A stretch of DNA of 64,000 nucleotides, taken from Lachnospiraceae bacterium. GTDB lineage: Bacteria; Bacillota; Clostridia; Lachnospirales; Lachnospiraceae. The stretch is taken from assembly GCA_016280395.1 (NCBI GenBank), contig JAEEGQ010000059.1, positions 49,456 through 113,455 on the forward strand, read 5' to 3'. This document shows, one piece after another, positions 51,369-60,544 of this stretch (position 1 is the stretch's first letter; each line of letters begins with the position of its first letter). Below the pieces are notes generated by a model. The model was not told the origin of the DNA and made no database searches. It saw only the letters and a program-made list of their open reading frames with translations. A program made the translations under genes and the position numbers.

Positions 51369-51714
51369 AAGCGCCCCACCGGCAAACCGGCAGAGCGCTT
51401 GTGCGTTCACTATCTTGAATTATAAACCGAATTCTTTGTAAAGTCGCTCTCTTTCTGTTTTGTCGGAGGTGGCTTTGGCGATATCATCGTAACGGTGGGC
51501 TTCAGATCAAATCTGTAAATGATTATATGCGTTTCCAGATAATGTGTCAAGCAAAATATGGAAAAATTATATTGCATTGTTTCGGTAATCACTTGAAGAA
51601 AAAAGTGGGGACAATTCTCTTTGACAACATTGTCAGAAAGAACCGTCCCCGGTGATACAAATCGTTCCTTTCAGTCACAAAACATAATCTACTAGCACAG
51701 AAGCGGATTGTTGT
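51369..51714 (-). pseudogene. Deleted second copy of the Rpn nuclease locus
   Basis: 51369-51503 matches the terminator and last 28 codons of the Rpn gene (46235-46370), and 51504-51714 matches its upstream flank including the GGGGACGGTTCT repeat (about 47243-47454). The roughly 870 bp between, which hold most of the coding region, are missing. The join is at GCTTCA, similar to GCTTCA and GCTCA at the two ends of the intact copy, so slippage between short repeats is likely. The 597-bp gap 51255-51851 otherwise holds only promoters. Confidence 0.85.
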
Positions 51715-51738
51715 CGGAATGAAATTGTTAATAATTTG

Positions 51739-51767
51739 TTGATTTCGCGCGGGATGCGTGATAGAAT
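51739..51767 (+). promoter_or_regulatory. Promoter of the third lipoprotein gene
   Basis: TTGATT (51739-51744) and TAGAAT (51762-51767) are 17 bp apart, about 85 bp before the start codon. Confidence 0.55.
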
Positions 51768-51851
51768 GAGACTTGGATCCGAAGAATAAGCGTTTCCGGG
51801 TTTTGCCGAAATAACCACGTTTTCCGGGTCCGGAGGAGGGAAATCAAGTAT

Positions 51852-54170
51852 ATGAAAAAATGTTTTGTTCTATCGGCTGTGATCCTTGCAGCCATGATAC
51901 TCGTTGCCTGTGAATCCGGCAAGACAACGCCAACATCTATACCGACATCCGGCGCAACACCTACCGCAACGCCCACGAGCACACCGACGCCTACAAGCAC
52001 ACCGACACCTACGCCGACGCCCGTGATCTCGGATATGTCCGGGAGCAGCTTTTTAGAGTTCTTAACCGCCACATCGCAAAAAGGTCTCTATTCTGCCAAG
52101 CTTACGGAAATAGACCACCTTACCGAACCCTATAAAACGCTTCTTGCAGGTGTAAATATCCCGGATGGCCGCAAGATATATGTTATGGAGGACAATTCGG
52201 AAAAGATCACTTTCTACGATCCTGTAGGCGTGTTTGCTTATTCCGTCAATAAAAAGACCGGTGAAATATCAATCTTTAGCCCTACTACCCGCTCTTTCAA
52301 CACTATATTAAAAGAACCCGGTGGAAAGAATCGCTCTATATCGCATTACAACAACAAGTATTTCGCCATAGATGACAGCCGCAAGGATGTTATAATAACC
52401 GCAACAGATGATGAAGTCTCGAATCCCATATATGCTGACTGGAAGAACGATGTTCTATTGACACAGAATACTGTCTGGACAGAGCCCGGCGAGCCTCCAT
52501 ATACCGAATACCACTGCTATAAAATGGAAACGTACGGCGAGCTGGTCTCTGAATTAATTGTTCCCGGGCAGGAAGAGGCTTTCATAGATCCAGAATCAGG
52601 ATTATGTTTTGTATTTTTCAACAACATGTTGTATGTATGGGATTACAATAACAGCGTGCCCGTTGACAAGTACGCTTTTTACACCCACACAAGGATAGGT
52701 AAAGCAGATACTTCGGCTGAGATCGAAGCAATCCGTTCAGAACTTGAACAGCAGTACAAGATCTATATTGATATCAATACCGAAACGGCAGCAAGCATTT
52801 TTGATGAAAGCTGCACCGATAACAGCAGGATCCTTAAAGCCCTTACTGCGGTAAAGAATACTCTTAAGCTCTGTCCCGACAGTGTTTTCGCAGATATTTA
52901 CCATACATACTTCAGAACATACTGTATCGCTCTTGGCGGCAAACTCCGCGGCCCGGTTGAAAACGATTCCTTAAAGAAGGACGACAACGGTGTTTCGGCA
53001 AAATCAGACGACATGTACGAGCACTATCGTATTTTCGATATCAGTACCGCTGATGAAAAGTCGCTCGAAGGAATAATCAAAGAGGCTCTTACAGATGATA
53101 TCGATAACCTGTTGCCAAGGAAAGGCCGGGAAGAAGACTACGGACAGGGAGCACCCAACTGGCCGCAAGGATGCTTCAGGTTTGAAAACACTATTATAGC
53201 TATCGAAACATATAACTCTTTCCTGGACGATTTTTATCTTGTGTTATTTGATGCAAAAACAGACAAGGAGGTAAAGCGCAGATACTTCGAATATGGCTAT
53301 TTATACGTGGATTCCATCGATAATCCCGAGATCCTTACGGGGAAGAACAGTATCGTAGTTGACCTCCGTGAATGGTTAGGTCTTAGTTCTGACGACCGCA
53401 CTTATTTACACCATATTTATATTTTTGATGCAGAGCTAAACAGGATTGCCTCTTTTGAAGCCTATTCCTATGGCTCGCCTTACCTCGGACGTGAATTCTA
53501 TAACGAAGAGAACGGTCTTCTCATCTTCCGTAGCAGCTTCGAGGATTCCGTGGAAGAGTACAGTGCGTATAACACAAGTACCGGCGAAATAAAAAAACTG
53601 TTCCGGAGCAACAAATCACCTTATTTCCATGGGTTGATCGACAATACAAAACTCCTCTACACCGAAACAGAGGAGGAAACCACGAGCGACAACAAGCCCC
53701 GTTATTGCATTAAAACATATACCGTAGATATTATCACGGGTGAAAACAGTGCGACTGCACTGCCTGTCGCGGGCTATTGCGACAATAACCGCTTTATGGA
53801 AAGGATCAAAACCGAAAGCACCGGAAAAAAATATGTCTACGGTCTTGATGATCCGGATCAGGCTGAGATCATTATCTATGATATCGACGGTAATACCAAT
53901 GTGAAGGTGGAGATCAACAAGTGGAGTGAGACATTGACGATGATCCCCGACTGGAAGAACAATATCCTGATAACATGCGATTTTGCCCATCCGGGCGGTG
54001 ATATAACCGTAACCGGCAAATACCGTGCATATTCAATGAAAACCGGAAAGCTGATCGCCGAAGGTCCCACCTGTTCATACGGCTCTGATGGTATTGGTGT
54101 TTTAACCATTGACTCCGAAAACGGCAGGCTTTATGAAGGTTCCTTTCTCCTTTGGGAATACATGAAATAA
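51852..54170 (+). CDS. Lipoprotein with Pro-Thr linker, beta-propeller-like domain and extra inserted domain
   Basis: A 772-residue lipoprotein. The signal ends in a VACE lipobox (Cys20), a short Pro-Thr linker covers about 25-57, and propeller-like strands follow (SVNKKTGEISIF, VYNTSTGEIKKL-like). Residues about 275-436 form a helical insertion (SAEIEAIRSELEQQYKIYID...) absent from the two copies near 42-46 kb. The C-terminal 330 residues align with the second copy (NEENGLLIFRSS, IPDWKNNILITCDF). Intact and full length, so it is probably the functional representative here. GGAGG lies about 9 nt before the ATG. Function unknown. Confidence 0.82.
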   Translation: MKKCFVLSAVILAAMILVACESGKTTPTSIPTSGATPTATPTSTPTPTSTPTPTPTPVISDMSGSSFLEFLTATSQKGLYSAKLTEIDHLTEPYKTLLAGVNIPDGRKIYVMEDNSEKITFYDPVGVFAYSVNKKTGEISIFSPTTRSFNTILKEPGGKNRSISHYNNKYFAIDDSRKDVIITATDDEVSNPIYADWKNDVLLTQNTVWTEPGEPPYTEYHCYKMETYGELVSELIVPGQEEAFIDPESGLCFVFFNNMLYVWDYNNSVPVDKYAFYTHTRIGKADTSAEIEAIRSELEQQYKIYIDINTETAASIFDESCTDNSRILKALTAVKNTLKLCPDSVFADIYHTYFRTYCIALGGKLRGPVENDSLKKDDNGVSAKSDDMYEHYRIFDISTADEKSLEGIIKEALTDDIDNLLPRKGREEDYGQGAPNWPQGCFRFENTIIAIETYNSFLDDFYLVLFDAKTDKEVKRRYFEYGYLYVDSIDNPEILTGKNSIVVDLREWLGLSSDDRTYLHHIYIFDAELNRIASFEAYSYGSPYLGREFYNEENGLLIFRSSFEDSVEEYSAYNTSTGEIKKLFRSNKSPYFHGLIDNTKLLYTETEEETTSDNKPRYCIKTYTVDIITGENSATALPVAGYCDNNRFMERIKTESTGKKYVYGLDDPDQAEIIIYDIDGNTNVKVEINKWSETLTMIPDWKNNILITCDFAHPGGDITVTGKYRAYSMKTGKLIAEGPTCSYGSDGIGVLTIDSENGRLYEGSFLLWEYMK

Positions 54171-54201
54171 TACAAAAAGCCGGATTCCCCGGGCATAAAA
54201 G

Positions 54202-54239
54202 AACGGCTGCACAGCGGATAAAACCGTTGTGCGGCCGTT
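54202..54239. terminator. Terminator between third lipoprotein and tcdA
   Basis: AACGGCTGCACAGCGG (54202-54217) pairs with CCGTTGTGCGGCCGTT (54224-54239) with one or two mismatches; T tracts follow. A half copy of the GGGGACGGTTCT repeat (54249-54271) lies next to it. Confidence 0.75.
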
Positions 54240-54281
54240 TTACTTTATCACGGAAGACCAGAGAACCGTCCCCTGGTTGTT

Positions 54282-55010
54282 TTACTTTATAAGATCTTCT
54301 ACTACTGCGCTTGCAAGCACAAGACCTGCGGCGGCAGGTACAAAGGCTATGCTGCCGGGAGTTGAACGCCTGCCGGGGTCTGTGCCTTCTGCTGTTGCAG
54401 GGATCGGGTCCTCGTCTGAAAAAACAACCTTCAAGTGCTCTATGCCGCGTTTTTTCAGTTCTTTTCGCATAATGCGCGCAAGGGGGCAGACCTTGGTCTT
54501 GCTTATGTCCGCCACCTGAAAACGCGTGGGATCAAGCTTATTTCCGGCGCCCATGGCGCTTATCAAGGGAACGCCTGCTTCCATGGCGCGTTCTATTATC
54601 GAAAGCTTGGCAGTCACTATATCTACGCAGTCTACCACGTAATCGTAGGAAGCAAAATCGAATTCCGAAGCGTTTTCGGGAAGGTAAAAGCAGTTCCTGG
54701 CTTCTACTTCCGCCTCAGGGTTAATCGAGTGAATGCGTTCTGCCATCACATCCACCTTGGCTCTTCCTACAGTATCAACGGTCGCGATTATCTGCCTGTT
54801 GATGTTGGATTCCGAAACCACATCCCTGTCGACAAGTACAAAGCTTCCGACGCCGCTCCTTGCAAGGGCTTCGCAGACATAGCCGCCTACGCCTCCCACT
54901 CCGAAGACCGCAACCTTCGAACCGGCAAGCTTTTCAACCGAATCTTCACCTATAAGCAGGGCTGTGCGCGAAAAACGCTCACAAGTCTTATTTTCCACAA
55001 CGTTACTCAT
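54282..55010 (-). CDS. tcdA: tRNA threonylcarbamoyladenosine dehydratase
   Basis: A 242-residue E1-like protein matching TcdA/CsdL: ERFSRTALLIGEDSVEKLAGSKV..., nucleotide loop VFGVGGVGGYV, DRDVVSESNINRQ and the C-terminal RRSTPGSIAFVPAAAGL. It cyclises t6A37 of tRNA with ATP. The start at 55010 is preferred to an upstream in-frame codon, with GGGAG 7 nt before it. Confidence 0.93.
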   Translation of the reverse strand: MSNVVENKTCERFSRTALLIGEDSVEKLAGSKVAVFGVGGVGGYVCEALARSGVGSFVLVDRDVVSESNINRQIIATVDTVGRAKVDVMAERIHSINPEAEVEARNCFYLPENASEFDFASYDYVVDCVDIVTAKLSIIERAMEAGVPLISAMGAGNKLDPTRFQVADISKTKVCPLARIMRKELKKRGIEHLKVVFSDEDPIPATAEGTDPGRRSTPGSIAFVPAAAGLVLASAVVEDLIK

Positions 55011-55113
55011 GCCATTCTCCCAAGAATATCTTAAGAACAAGTTTACACGGGTTTATGTCAAAAAGCAAGCCGCGATCCTGATAAGCATTTACAGAAAAAT
55101 TGACAAATTGAAA

Positions 55114-55142
55114 TTGACAGTACAGCGTTTTGATGGTACAAT
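55114..55142 (+). promoter_or_regulatory. Promoter of the coiled-coil/HTH gene
   Basis: TTGACA (55114-55119) and TACAAT (55137-55142) are 17 bp apart, 38 bp before the start codon at 55180. Confidence 0.7.
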
Positions 55143-55179
55143 GATGACATAGTGAAAATGACAAGAAAGGACGAATATC

Positions 55180-55461
55180 ATGAAGAGTACTCTAACATTC
55201 GAATCAGCACTCAAAAGAATTGAAGACTTGGAAAAGGAAAACGCTGAGTTAAGGGAGGAACTTGAATACTTCAAAAAGCGAAAAGCCAGTGGTCGCCAAA
55301 AGCATAATGCAAAGTGGATGGGTATATATAATGATTTTGTCCTTTGCTACGAACAAGGGATGACGCTGGTCGAGATTGCTGAAAGAAACGGGATCAGTGA
55401 GCGAAGCATGTACAGATATAAGGCATATTATGACGAGTTGCGGAATAAGAGCGGAAAATAG
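55180..55461 (+). CDS. Small coiled-coil/HTH protein
   Basis: A 93-residue protein. Residues 8-34 are a heptad-rich coiled coil (ALKRIEDLEKENAELREELE) and about 45-85 a resolvase-type HTH (MTLVEIAERNGISERSMYRY). It resembles the DNA-binding part of transposases or recombinases and could be a free-standing regulator or a remnant of such an enzyme. It lies 69 bp before a toxin-antitoxin pair. Confidence 0.65.
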   Translation: MKSTLTFESALKRIEDLEKENAELREELEYFKKRKASGRQKHNAKWMGIYNDFVLCYEQGMTLVEIAERNGISERSMYRYKAYYDELRNKSGK

Positions 55462-55489
55462 TTCAAATAAGAATCATGCAGTTTAAAAC

Positions 55490-55518
55490 TTGACACCCTA
55501 CATTGTAGGGTATATACT
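55490..55518 (+). promoter_or_regulatory. Promoter with operator palindrome of the HigBA-like pair
   Basis: TTGACA (55490-55495) and TATACT (55513-55518) are 17 bp apart. A perfect 17-bp palindrome ACCCTACATTGTAGGGT (55495-55511) fills the spacer, the usual place for autoregulation by the antitoxin. Confidence 0.85.
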
Positions 55519-55530
55519 AAAGGTGAAATA

Positions 55531-55905
55531 ATGAATCAATCAATGATCGGAAGAACATTTATCGAATTGCCGCTGTTTTCTAAGAGATGGTCCGAGATCG
55601 GTCTTGGAGAAAACGAATTACTTGCTTTACAGATCATGCTGTTAAAAGATCCCGAATCAGGCCCTGTGATCGAAGGTACAGGCGGGATAAGGAAAGTAAG
55701 ATTCCCATTGGTAAACAAAGGGAAAAGCCACGGTTTAAGGGTATGTTATACAGACTTTGAAGAGTATGAAGTCACTTTCCTGATTACCGCCTTTAGCAAA
55801 AAAGAGCAGGACAACCTGTCTGACGACGAAAAGAAAACATTGAAGAAATTAGTAAAAACCCTGAAGGAAGAAGTAGCTAAGAATCGGAACGGAGGAATGT
55901 CATGA
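55531..55905 (+). CDS. RelE/HigB-like toxin
   Basis: A 124-residue protein. GPVIEGTGGIRKVRFPL with the following GLRVCYTDFEEYEVTFLIT and AFSKKEQDNLS match the HigB/RelE toxin family, which cleaves ribosome-bound mRNA. AAAGG precedes the ATG. The stop overlaps the antitoxin start by 4 bp. Toxin-first order is typical of higBA. Confidence 0.88.
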   Translation: MNQSMIGRTFIELPLFSKRWSEIGLGENELLALQIMLLKDPESGPVIEGTGGIRKVRFPLVNKGKSHGLRVCYTDFEEYEVTFLITAFSKKEQDNLSDDEKKTLKKLVKTLKEEVAKNRNGGMS

Positions 55906-56228
55906 CATCACTGTTTGAGGATCTGAAAGAGGGCTTAAATCAGGCTATAGCTTTCGAAAAAGGCAAAGGCAAAGCTAAGGCTAGGCGACTGATAATAATG
56001 CCTGTTAAGAAGTATTCAAATGATGAGATCAAGACAATACGTAACCGCGCCGGAATGACGCAGAATACTCTTGCCAAATACCTTGGAGTATCAAAGAAAA
56101 CAGTTGAAGCCTGGGAAAACGGAAGAACCCATCCCACCGGACCTGCCTACAGATTGTTGGAGATATTGGAGCAAGGAAGAGAAAAAGAGTGTTCATTCGT
56201 CACCACGGACGATGATAACCGAGAATAA
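55902..56228 (+). CDS. HigA/NadS-like HTH antitoxin
   Basis: A 108-residue protein. The N-terminal 35 residues (LFEDLKEGLNQAIAFEKGKGKA) probably bind the toxin; residues about 45-95 are an XRE HTH (GMTQNTLAKYLGVSKKTVEAW) typical of this antitoxin family. It overlaps the toxin gene (ATGA) and should repress the shared promoter. Confidence 0.9.
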   Translation: MTSLFEDLKEGLNQAIAFEKGKGKAKARRLIIMPVKKYSNDEIKTIRNRAGMTQNTLAKYLGVSKKTVEAWENGRTHPTGPAYRLLEILEQGREKECSFVTTDDDNRE

Positions 56229-56273
56229 TACGCAGGAAACTTACCGTAATTCCTGTGCTTTTTGTAAGCAAAA

Positions 56274-56314
56274 GGCCGCGGCCGTCGCATGTTCTGTGCG
56301 ACCGTCCGCGGTCC
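56274..56314 (-). terminator. Terminator of the suf operon
   Basis: GGCCGCGGCCGTCGC (56274-56288) and GCGACCGTCCGCGGTCC (56298-56314) form a long GC-rich stem just beyond the sufU stop; TTTTGC follows on the minus strand. Confidence 0.8.
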
Positions 56315-56317
56315 TGT

Positions 56318-56752
56318 TTATTCTTCTTCCTTCTTCACTATCATTTCCCCAAGCGTCCTCCAGCCAAGCTGGGCGCATTTTACGCGGGCGGGCATGTGGG
56401 AAATGTCCTGCAGCGCCGCTGCCTCGTCAAGCTCCTCGAGTTCTTCCTCGGTGGTCTCGCCCTTTATCATCCTGTTGAACAGGTCGATAAGCTTTTCCGC
56501 CTCTTCAAGCGGTTTCCCGATAACAAGATCGAGCATCATATCCGCGGAAGCCTGAGAAATGGCGCAGCCTGTGCCGTTGTAGGAACCATCTGTAATAACG
56601 CCGTCCTCGACTACAAGCTGCAGGTTGATATCGTCTCCGCAGCTGGGGTTGATGCCCCGGCACACCTGCGTAGGCGCGTCGAGGTCGTATTTATGTGTGG
56701 GGTGGAGATTGTGCTCATTCACTATCTCCCTGTACATTTGCTTAAGATCCAT
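56318..56752 (-). CDS. sufU: Fe-S assembly sulfur-transfer protein SufU
   Basis: A 144-residue IscU-like protein with zinc/cluster ligands Cys38, Asp40, Cys63 and Cys126 (NPSCGD, GTGCAIS, RVKCAQL) and the extra stretch between the second and third ligand that distinguishes SufU from IscU. It receives sulfur from SufS. The start at 56752 lies inside the end of sufS (11-bp overlap); GAGGAG precedes it. Confidence 0.95.
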   Translation of the reverse strand: MDLKQMYREIVNEHNLHPTHKYDLDAPTQVCRGINPSCGDDINLQLVVEDGVITDGSYNGTGCAISQASADMMLDLVIGKPLEEAEKLIDLFNRMIKGETTEEELEELDEAAALQDISHMPARVKCAQLGWRTLGEMIVKKEEE

Positions 56753-57953
56753 AACCAAGCTCCTCACGAACTCTTGCGAGGCTCTGCACAAAGCGCATTA
56801 CCTCGTTCTCTGTGTTGTAGAAATAAACGCTTGCCCTGCAGGTGGAATTCACCTTCATGTACTGCATAAGGGGCTGCGCACAGTGGTGTCCCGCCCTGAT
56901 GCAGATGTGGTCCGCATCAAGTATCGATGCAACATCATGCGGGTGACACCCGTCAATATTAAAGGTCACGATGCCGCAGTGCTTTGCGGGATCCTTGTCT
57001 CCGTAAACCGTAACATGCGGGATCTTTGCCATCTCCTCCATGAGGAGCGCAGTGATCTTCTCTTCGCGATGCCTTACGGCGTCAAACCCGAGAACGTTGA
57101 GATAGTCGATAGCTGCGCCAAGTCCTACCGCTCCCGCCGCATTCACGGTACCCGCCTCAAACTTGTGCGGAACTTCGGCAAATGTCGCGTCCTCGCGGGT
57201 AACATACTCTATCATTTCTCCGCCGGTAAGGAACGGCGGCATTTTCTCGAGCAGCGCCTTCTTTGCGTACAGCACGCCGATTCCCATGGGCCCGAGCATC
57301 TTGTGCCCGGAAAATACATAGAAATCAACGTCAAGATCCTGCACATCAACTGCCATGTGCGGCGCTGCCTGCGCTCCGTCCGCAACGATCACGGCCCCGA
57401 AGGAATGCGCAAGCGCAGCGATCTTCTTTAAGTCTTTCGGCTGGCCGAGCACATTTGAAACATGCGCGATTGCAACGACCTTAGTCTTTGGCCCGATCTT
57501 GCTTTCAAGTTCCTCGTCGCTGTACGCGCCGTTTTCGTCGCATTCGAGCCATACAAGCTTCGCCTTCTTTTCACGGGCTACCATCTGCCAGGGCAGGATA
57601 TTGCTGTGATGCTCCGAAACGGAAACGACGATCTCGTCGCCCTCGTTCACGAAAGCCCTGCCGTAGCTGTAAGCCACAAGGTTTAAGGACTCCGTCGAAT
57701 TCCTCGTGAAGACGATCTCTGAAGCGCTCTTTGCGCCGATAAACCTCGCAACCTTCTTCCTTGCACCCTCGTAGGCTTCGGTAGCGTTAATGCTCCACTC
57801 GTAAAGCCCGCGCATGGGATTTGCGTTCATCTCCTCGTAGAAAGCCGTTATCGCGTCAGTCACCTCTTTTGGCCGCATTGAAGTTGCCGCATTATCAAAA
57901 TATATATAATCTTCGTTTAAAAGCAGCGGAAAATCCGCCTTTGAACCTGTCAC
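56742..57953 (-). CDS. sufS: Cysteine desulfurase SufS
   Basis: A 403-residue PLP enzyme of group II. YIYFDNAATSMRPKEV is at the N-terminus, the PLP Lys lies in FSGHKMLGPMGIG near residue 219, and the active-site Cys in RAGHHCAQPLMQ near 358. It releases sulfur from cysteine as persulfide. Its ATG overlaps the sufD stop by 4 bp. Confidence 0.96.
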   Translation of the reverse strand: MTGSKADFPLLLNEDYIYFDNAATSMRPKEVTDAITAFYEEMNANPMRGLYEWSINATEAYEGARKKVARFIGAKSASEIVFTRNSTESLNLVAYSYGRAFVNEGDEIVVSVSEHHSNILPWQMVAREKKAKLVWLECDENGAYSDEELESKIGPKTKVVAIAHVSNVLGQPKDLKKIAALAHSFGAVIVADGAQAAPHMAVDVQDLDVDFYVFSGHKMLGPMGIGVLYAKKALLEKMPPFLTGGEMIEYVTREDATFAEVPHKFEAGTVNAAGAVGLGAAIDYLNVLGFDAVRHREEKITALLMEEMAKIPHVTVYGDKDPAKHCGIVTFNIDGCHPHDVASILDADHICIRAGHHCAQPLMQYMKVNSTCRASVYFYNTENEVMRFVQSLARVREELGYGS

Positions 57954-59086
57954 TTAAAAGCCTCCCTGATAAAGCCGTTGATGCGGCCGATGGTCTCTTC
58001 GTGCGGGATGGATGATGCAAGCTTTACAAGCCTGCCCTTCGTCACGAGCATCTCCGCCTGCGTCTTGTCAATGCCGCGTGTCCCCATGTAGAACAGCATA
58101 TCCTTCGCAAGATTGCCCATGGAGCCGCCGTGACGCCCCTTCACATCCTCTTCTTCGGTAAGGATCACGGGGATGGTCCTGTTCACAACATCATCATCAA
58201 AAAGCAGGACATCCTCCTGCTCGTCGCCCGTTGAACCGGCAGAGCCCCTGCGGAAATCTATCGTTCCGCGGAAAGTCTTTGCTGCGCCGCTCCTAAGCGA
58301 CCCCTTCACGTTTATGTTTGACTCCGTGTTCTTTGCGCGCTGGAAGGTGTGATAGTTTATATCAAGCTCCTGGGAGTTTTCCGCAAGATAACCCGTGTTT
58401 ATCGTAAAACGCGAGCCGTTGCCGAACTGGTCCGTCCTGCAGCCGGTGTATGTTTTTCTGCCGCCCAGAAGGAGCTGTGACAGCTCAAATCCGGCTTTTT
58501 CGTCAAGGTACGCACCGTAGTCGTCCAGAACCATAAAACCGTTTCCTGCAAGGTTTACGTCGATCACGCGCACATCCGCGTTTTTACCGGCGAATACACG
58601 GATTTCGGAAAGCAGCTGGCCGCCGGCCTCTTTTTCGCTGTCCCTTACGAACAGGAAAACAGCCTTTGCGCCGTCGCCCACTGTTATCGCGCAGCGCTCG
58701 GCGAAGTCTTTCTCCCCCTTAAGATCAAGGGTGATTATCACAGGCTCCGCAAGCTCTGTTCCCGCAGGAACGTCAAACAGCGTTACGGAATCCATGTGGG
58801 AATCGAGATAATCCGTATAATCCGCGCCAAGTCCCGTTACAAGGCGCTGTTCAAGATACACAGGCTGCTTCCCCGCAACAACGGATTCCCGGGGAACCTG
58901 TGACGTTTTCTCTTCAAACAGCCCGCTTACGGCCTTTGCCGTCATTTCCGATATTTTAACCGCTGCCGGCGCTGTTATCACCGGCGCTGTCTTTTCAAAT
59001 CCATCGGCAACCTGCACCCTTGCGCTGTTTATGCGCAGCGTGTTCCAGGTAGGGACAGGAAGCCTGTTTACTGTAATATTTCCCAT
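57950..59086 (-). CDS. sufD: Fe-S assembly protein SufD
   Basis: A 378-residue SufB/SufD-family protein. The right-handed beta-helix core and the C-terminal DVLLFDDDVVNRTIPVILTEEEDVKGRHG segment (His of the SufBD interface) are recognisable. It forms the SufBC2D scaffold. Start and stop each overlap the neighbouring genes by 1-4 bp. Confidence 0.93.
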   Translation of the reverse strand: MGNITVNRLPVPTWNTLRINSARVQVADGFEKTAPVITAPAAVKISEMTAKAVSGLFEEKTSQVPRESVVAGKQPVYLEQRLVTGLGADYTDYLDSHMDSVTLFDVPAGTELAEPVIITLDLKGEKDFAERCAITVGDGAKAVFLFVRDSEKEAGGQLLSEIRVFAGKNADVRVIDVNLAGNGFMVLDDYGAYLDEKAGFELSQLLLGGRKTYTGCRTDQFGNGSRFTINTGYLAENSQELDINYHTFQRAKNTESNINVKGSLRSGAAKTFRGTIDFRRGSAGSTGDEQEDVLLFDDDVVNRTIPVILTEEEDVKGRHGGSMGNLAKDMLFYMGTRGIDKTQAEMLVTKGRLVKLASSIPHEETIGRINGFIREAFK

Positions 59087-60534
59087 CAGCTCGTACTTCC
59101 TTCCATCTCAAGTTTGATAAGGTTGTTCATCTCTGCGGCATACTCTAAGGGCAGCTCTTTGCTTATCGGGTTTGCAAAGCCCGAAACTATCATGGCCCTT
59201 GCCTCAGATTCGGAAATTCCGCGGCTCATAAGGTAGAACACCGCTTCGTCCGAAATACGCCCTATCTTCGCTTCATGTCCCACATCGCAGTCCGCGGTGC
59301 GGATATCCATGGCAGGAATGGTATCGGAGCGGGAAATGTCATCAAGCATCAGCGAATCACAGTCCACGGAAGCCTTTGCGCCTTTTGCGGAAGTCTTTAC
59401 CTCGACAGAGCTTCTGAAAGTGCCGATGCCGCCGTCCTTAACAAGCGATTTTGCCGTAACGAGCGATGAGGTATTCTCACCTATGTGGACCATCCTGCAG
59501 CCCGTATCAAGATTCTGACCGAGGCCCGAGAATGTGATGCCTGTGTATTCACAGTCAGAATCGTTCCCTTTGAGGATAGTTGTGGGGTACAGGTATGAAA
59601 CATGGGATCCGAAGGACCCGGAAACCCACTCCATGCGCCCGCCTTCCTCAACTATGGCACGCTTGGTGTTAAGGTTGTACATATTCTTCGCCCAGTTCTC
59701 GATAGTCGAATAACGGAGCCTTGCATTCTTCTTTACGAACAGCTCTACGCAGCCTGCATGCAGGTTTGCAACATTCCACTTCGGAGCGGAACAGCCCTCG
59801 ATAAAGTGAAGGTCTGCGCCTTCGTCTACTATTATCAGGGTGTGCTCAAACTGGCCGGCCCCCTTTGCGTTGAGACGGAAATAGGACTGGAGCGGAACAT
59901 CAACTTTCACGCCCTTTGGAACGTACACAAACGAACCGCCCGACCACACGGCCCCGTGAAGCGCCGCAAACTTGTGGTTTGTGGGCGGCACGAGCGTCAT
60001 GAAGTACTCCTTCACCATATCGGCATACGGCCCGTTCAGCGCGCTTTCCATGTCGCTGTAGACAACGCCCTTCTTGGCAACGTCATCCTGAAGATTGTGG
60101 TAAACAAGCTCCGAATCGTACTGGGCGCCGACTCCGGCAAGGAACTCGTGCTCCGCCTTCGGGATCCCGAGGCGGTCGAAGGTCTGCTTTATCTCCTCCG
60201 GGACCTCGTCCCATGAGCCCTTCATCTTTGTCTTAGGACGCACATACGTCACGATATTGTCCATATTTAAGCCGTCAATCGGGCTGCCCCACTGCGGCAT
60301 TTCAAGTTCGTTGTAAAGCTTTAAGGATTTAAGCCTGAACTCGAGCATCCACTCCGGATCGTGCTTCTCCTCCGATATCTGCCTTACTATATCCTCCGTC
60401 AGGCCTTCGTTTACCGAGAATTCATCTGTTCCTTCGTCACGGAAATCGTAGATGGAATCGGCCCGATTGTCGAAATAGGCATTGACGTCTTCCCTGCTCA
60501 CGGTCTTTTCCGCAAGCTTTTCATTTTCACTCAT
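59086..60534 (-). CDS. sufB: Fe-S assembly protein SufB
   Basis: A 482-residue SufB. DGLNMDNIVTYVRPK, VPPTNHKFAALHGAVWSGG, FIEGCSAP and the C-terminal VGHEAKIGRISDEAVFYLMSRG are conserved family segments. It builds the nascent cluster with SufC and SufD. The start at 60534 has AAGGAG 6 nt upstream; it begins 10 bp after sufC. Confidence 0.96.
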   Translation of the reverse strand: MSENEKLAEKTVSREDVNAYFDNRADSIYDFRDEGTDEFSVNEGLTEDIVRQISEEKHDPEWMLEFRLKSLKLYNELEMPQWGSPIDGLNMDNIVTYVRPKTKMKGSWDEVPEEIKQTFDRLGIPKAEHEFLAGVGAQYDSELVYHNLQDDVAKKGVVYSDMESALNGPYADMVKEYFMTLVPPTNHKFAALHGAVWSGGSFVYVPKGVKVDVPLQSYFRLNAKGAGQFEHTLIIVDEGADLHFIEGCSAPKWNVANLHAGCVELFVKKNARLRYSTIENWAKNMYNLNTKRAIVEEGGRMEWVSGSFGSHVSYLYPTTILKGNDSDCEYTGITFSGLGQNLDTGCRMVHIGENTSSLVTAKSLVKDGGIGTFRSSVEVKTSAKGAKASVDCDSLMLDDISRSDTIPAMDIRTADCDVGHEAKIGRISDEAVFYLMSRGISESEARAMIVSGFANPISKELPLEYAAEMNNLIKLEMEGSTS

Positions 60535-60544
60535 TTGTGTCTCC

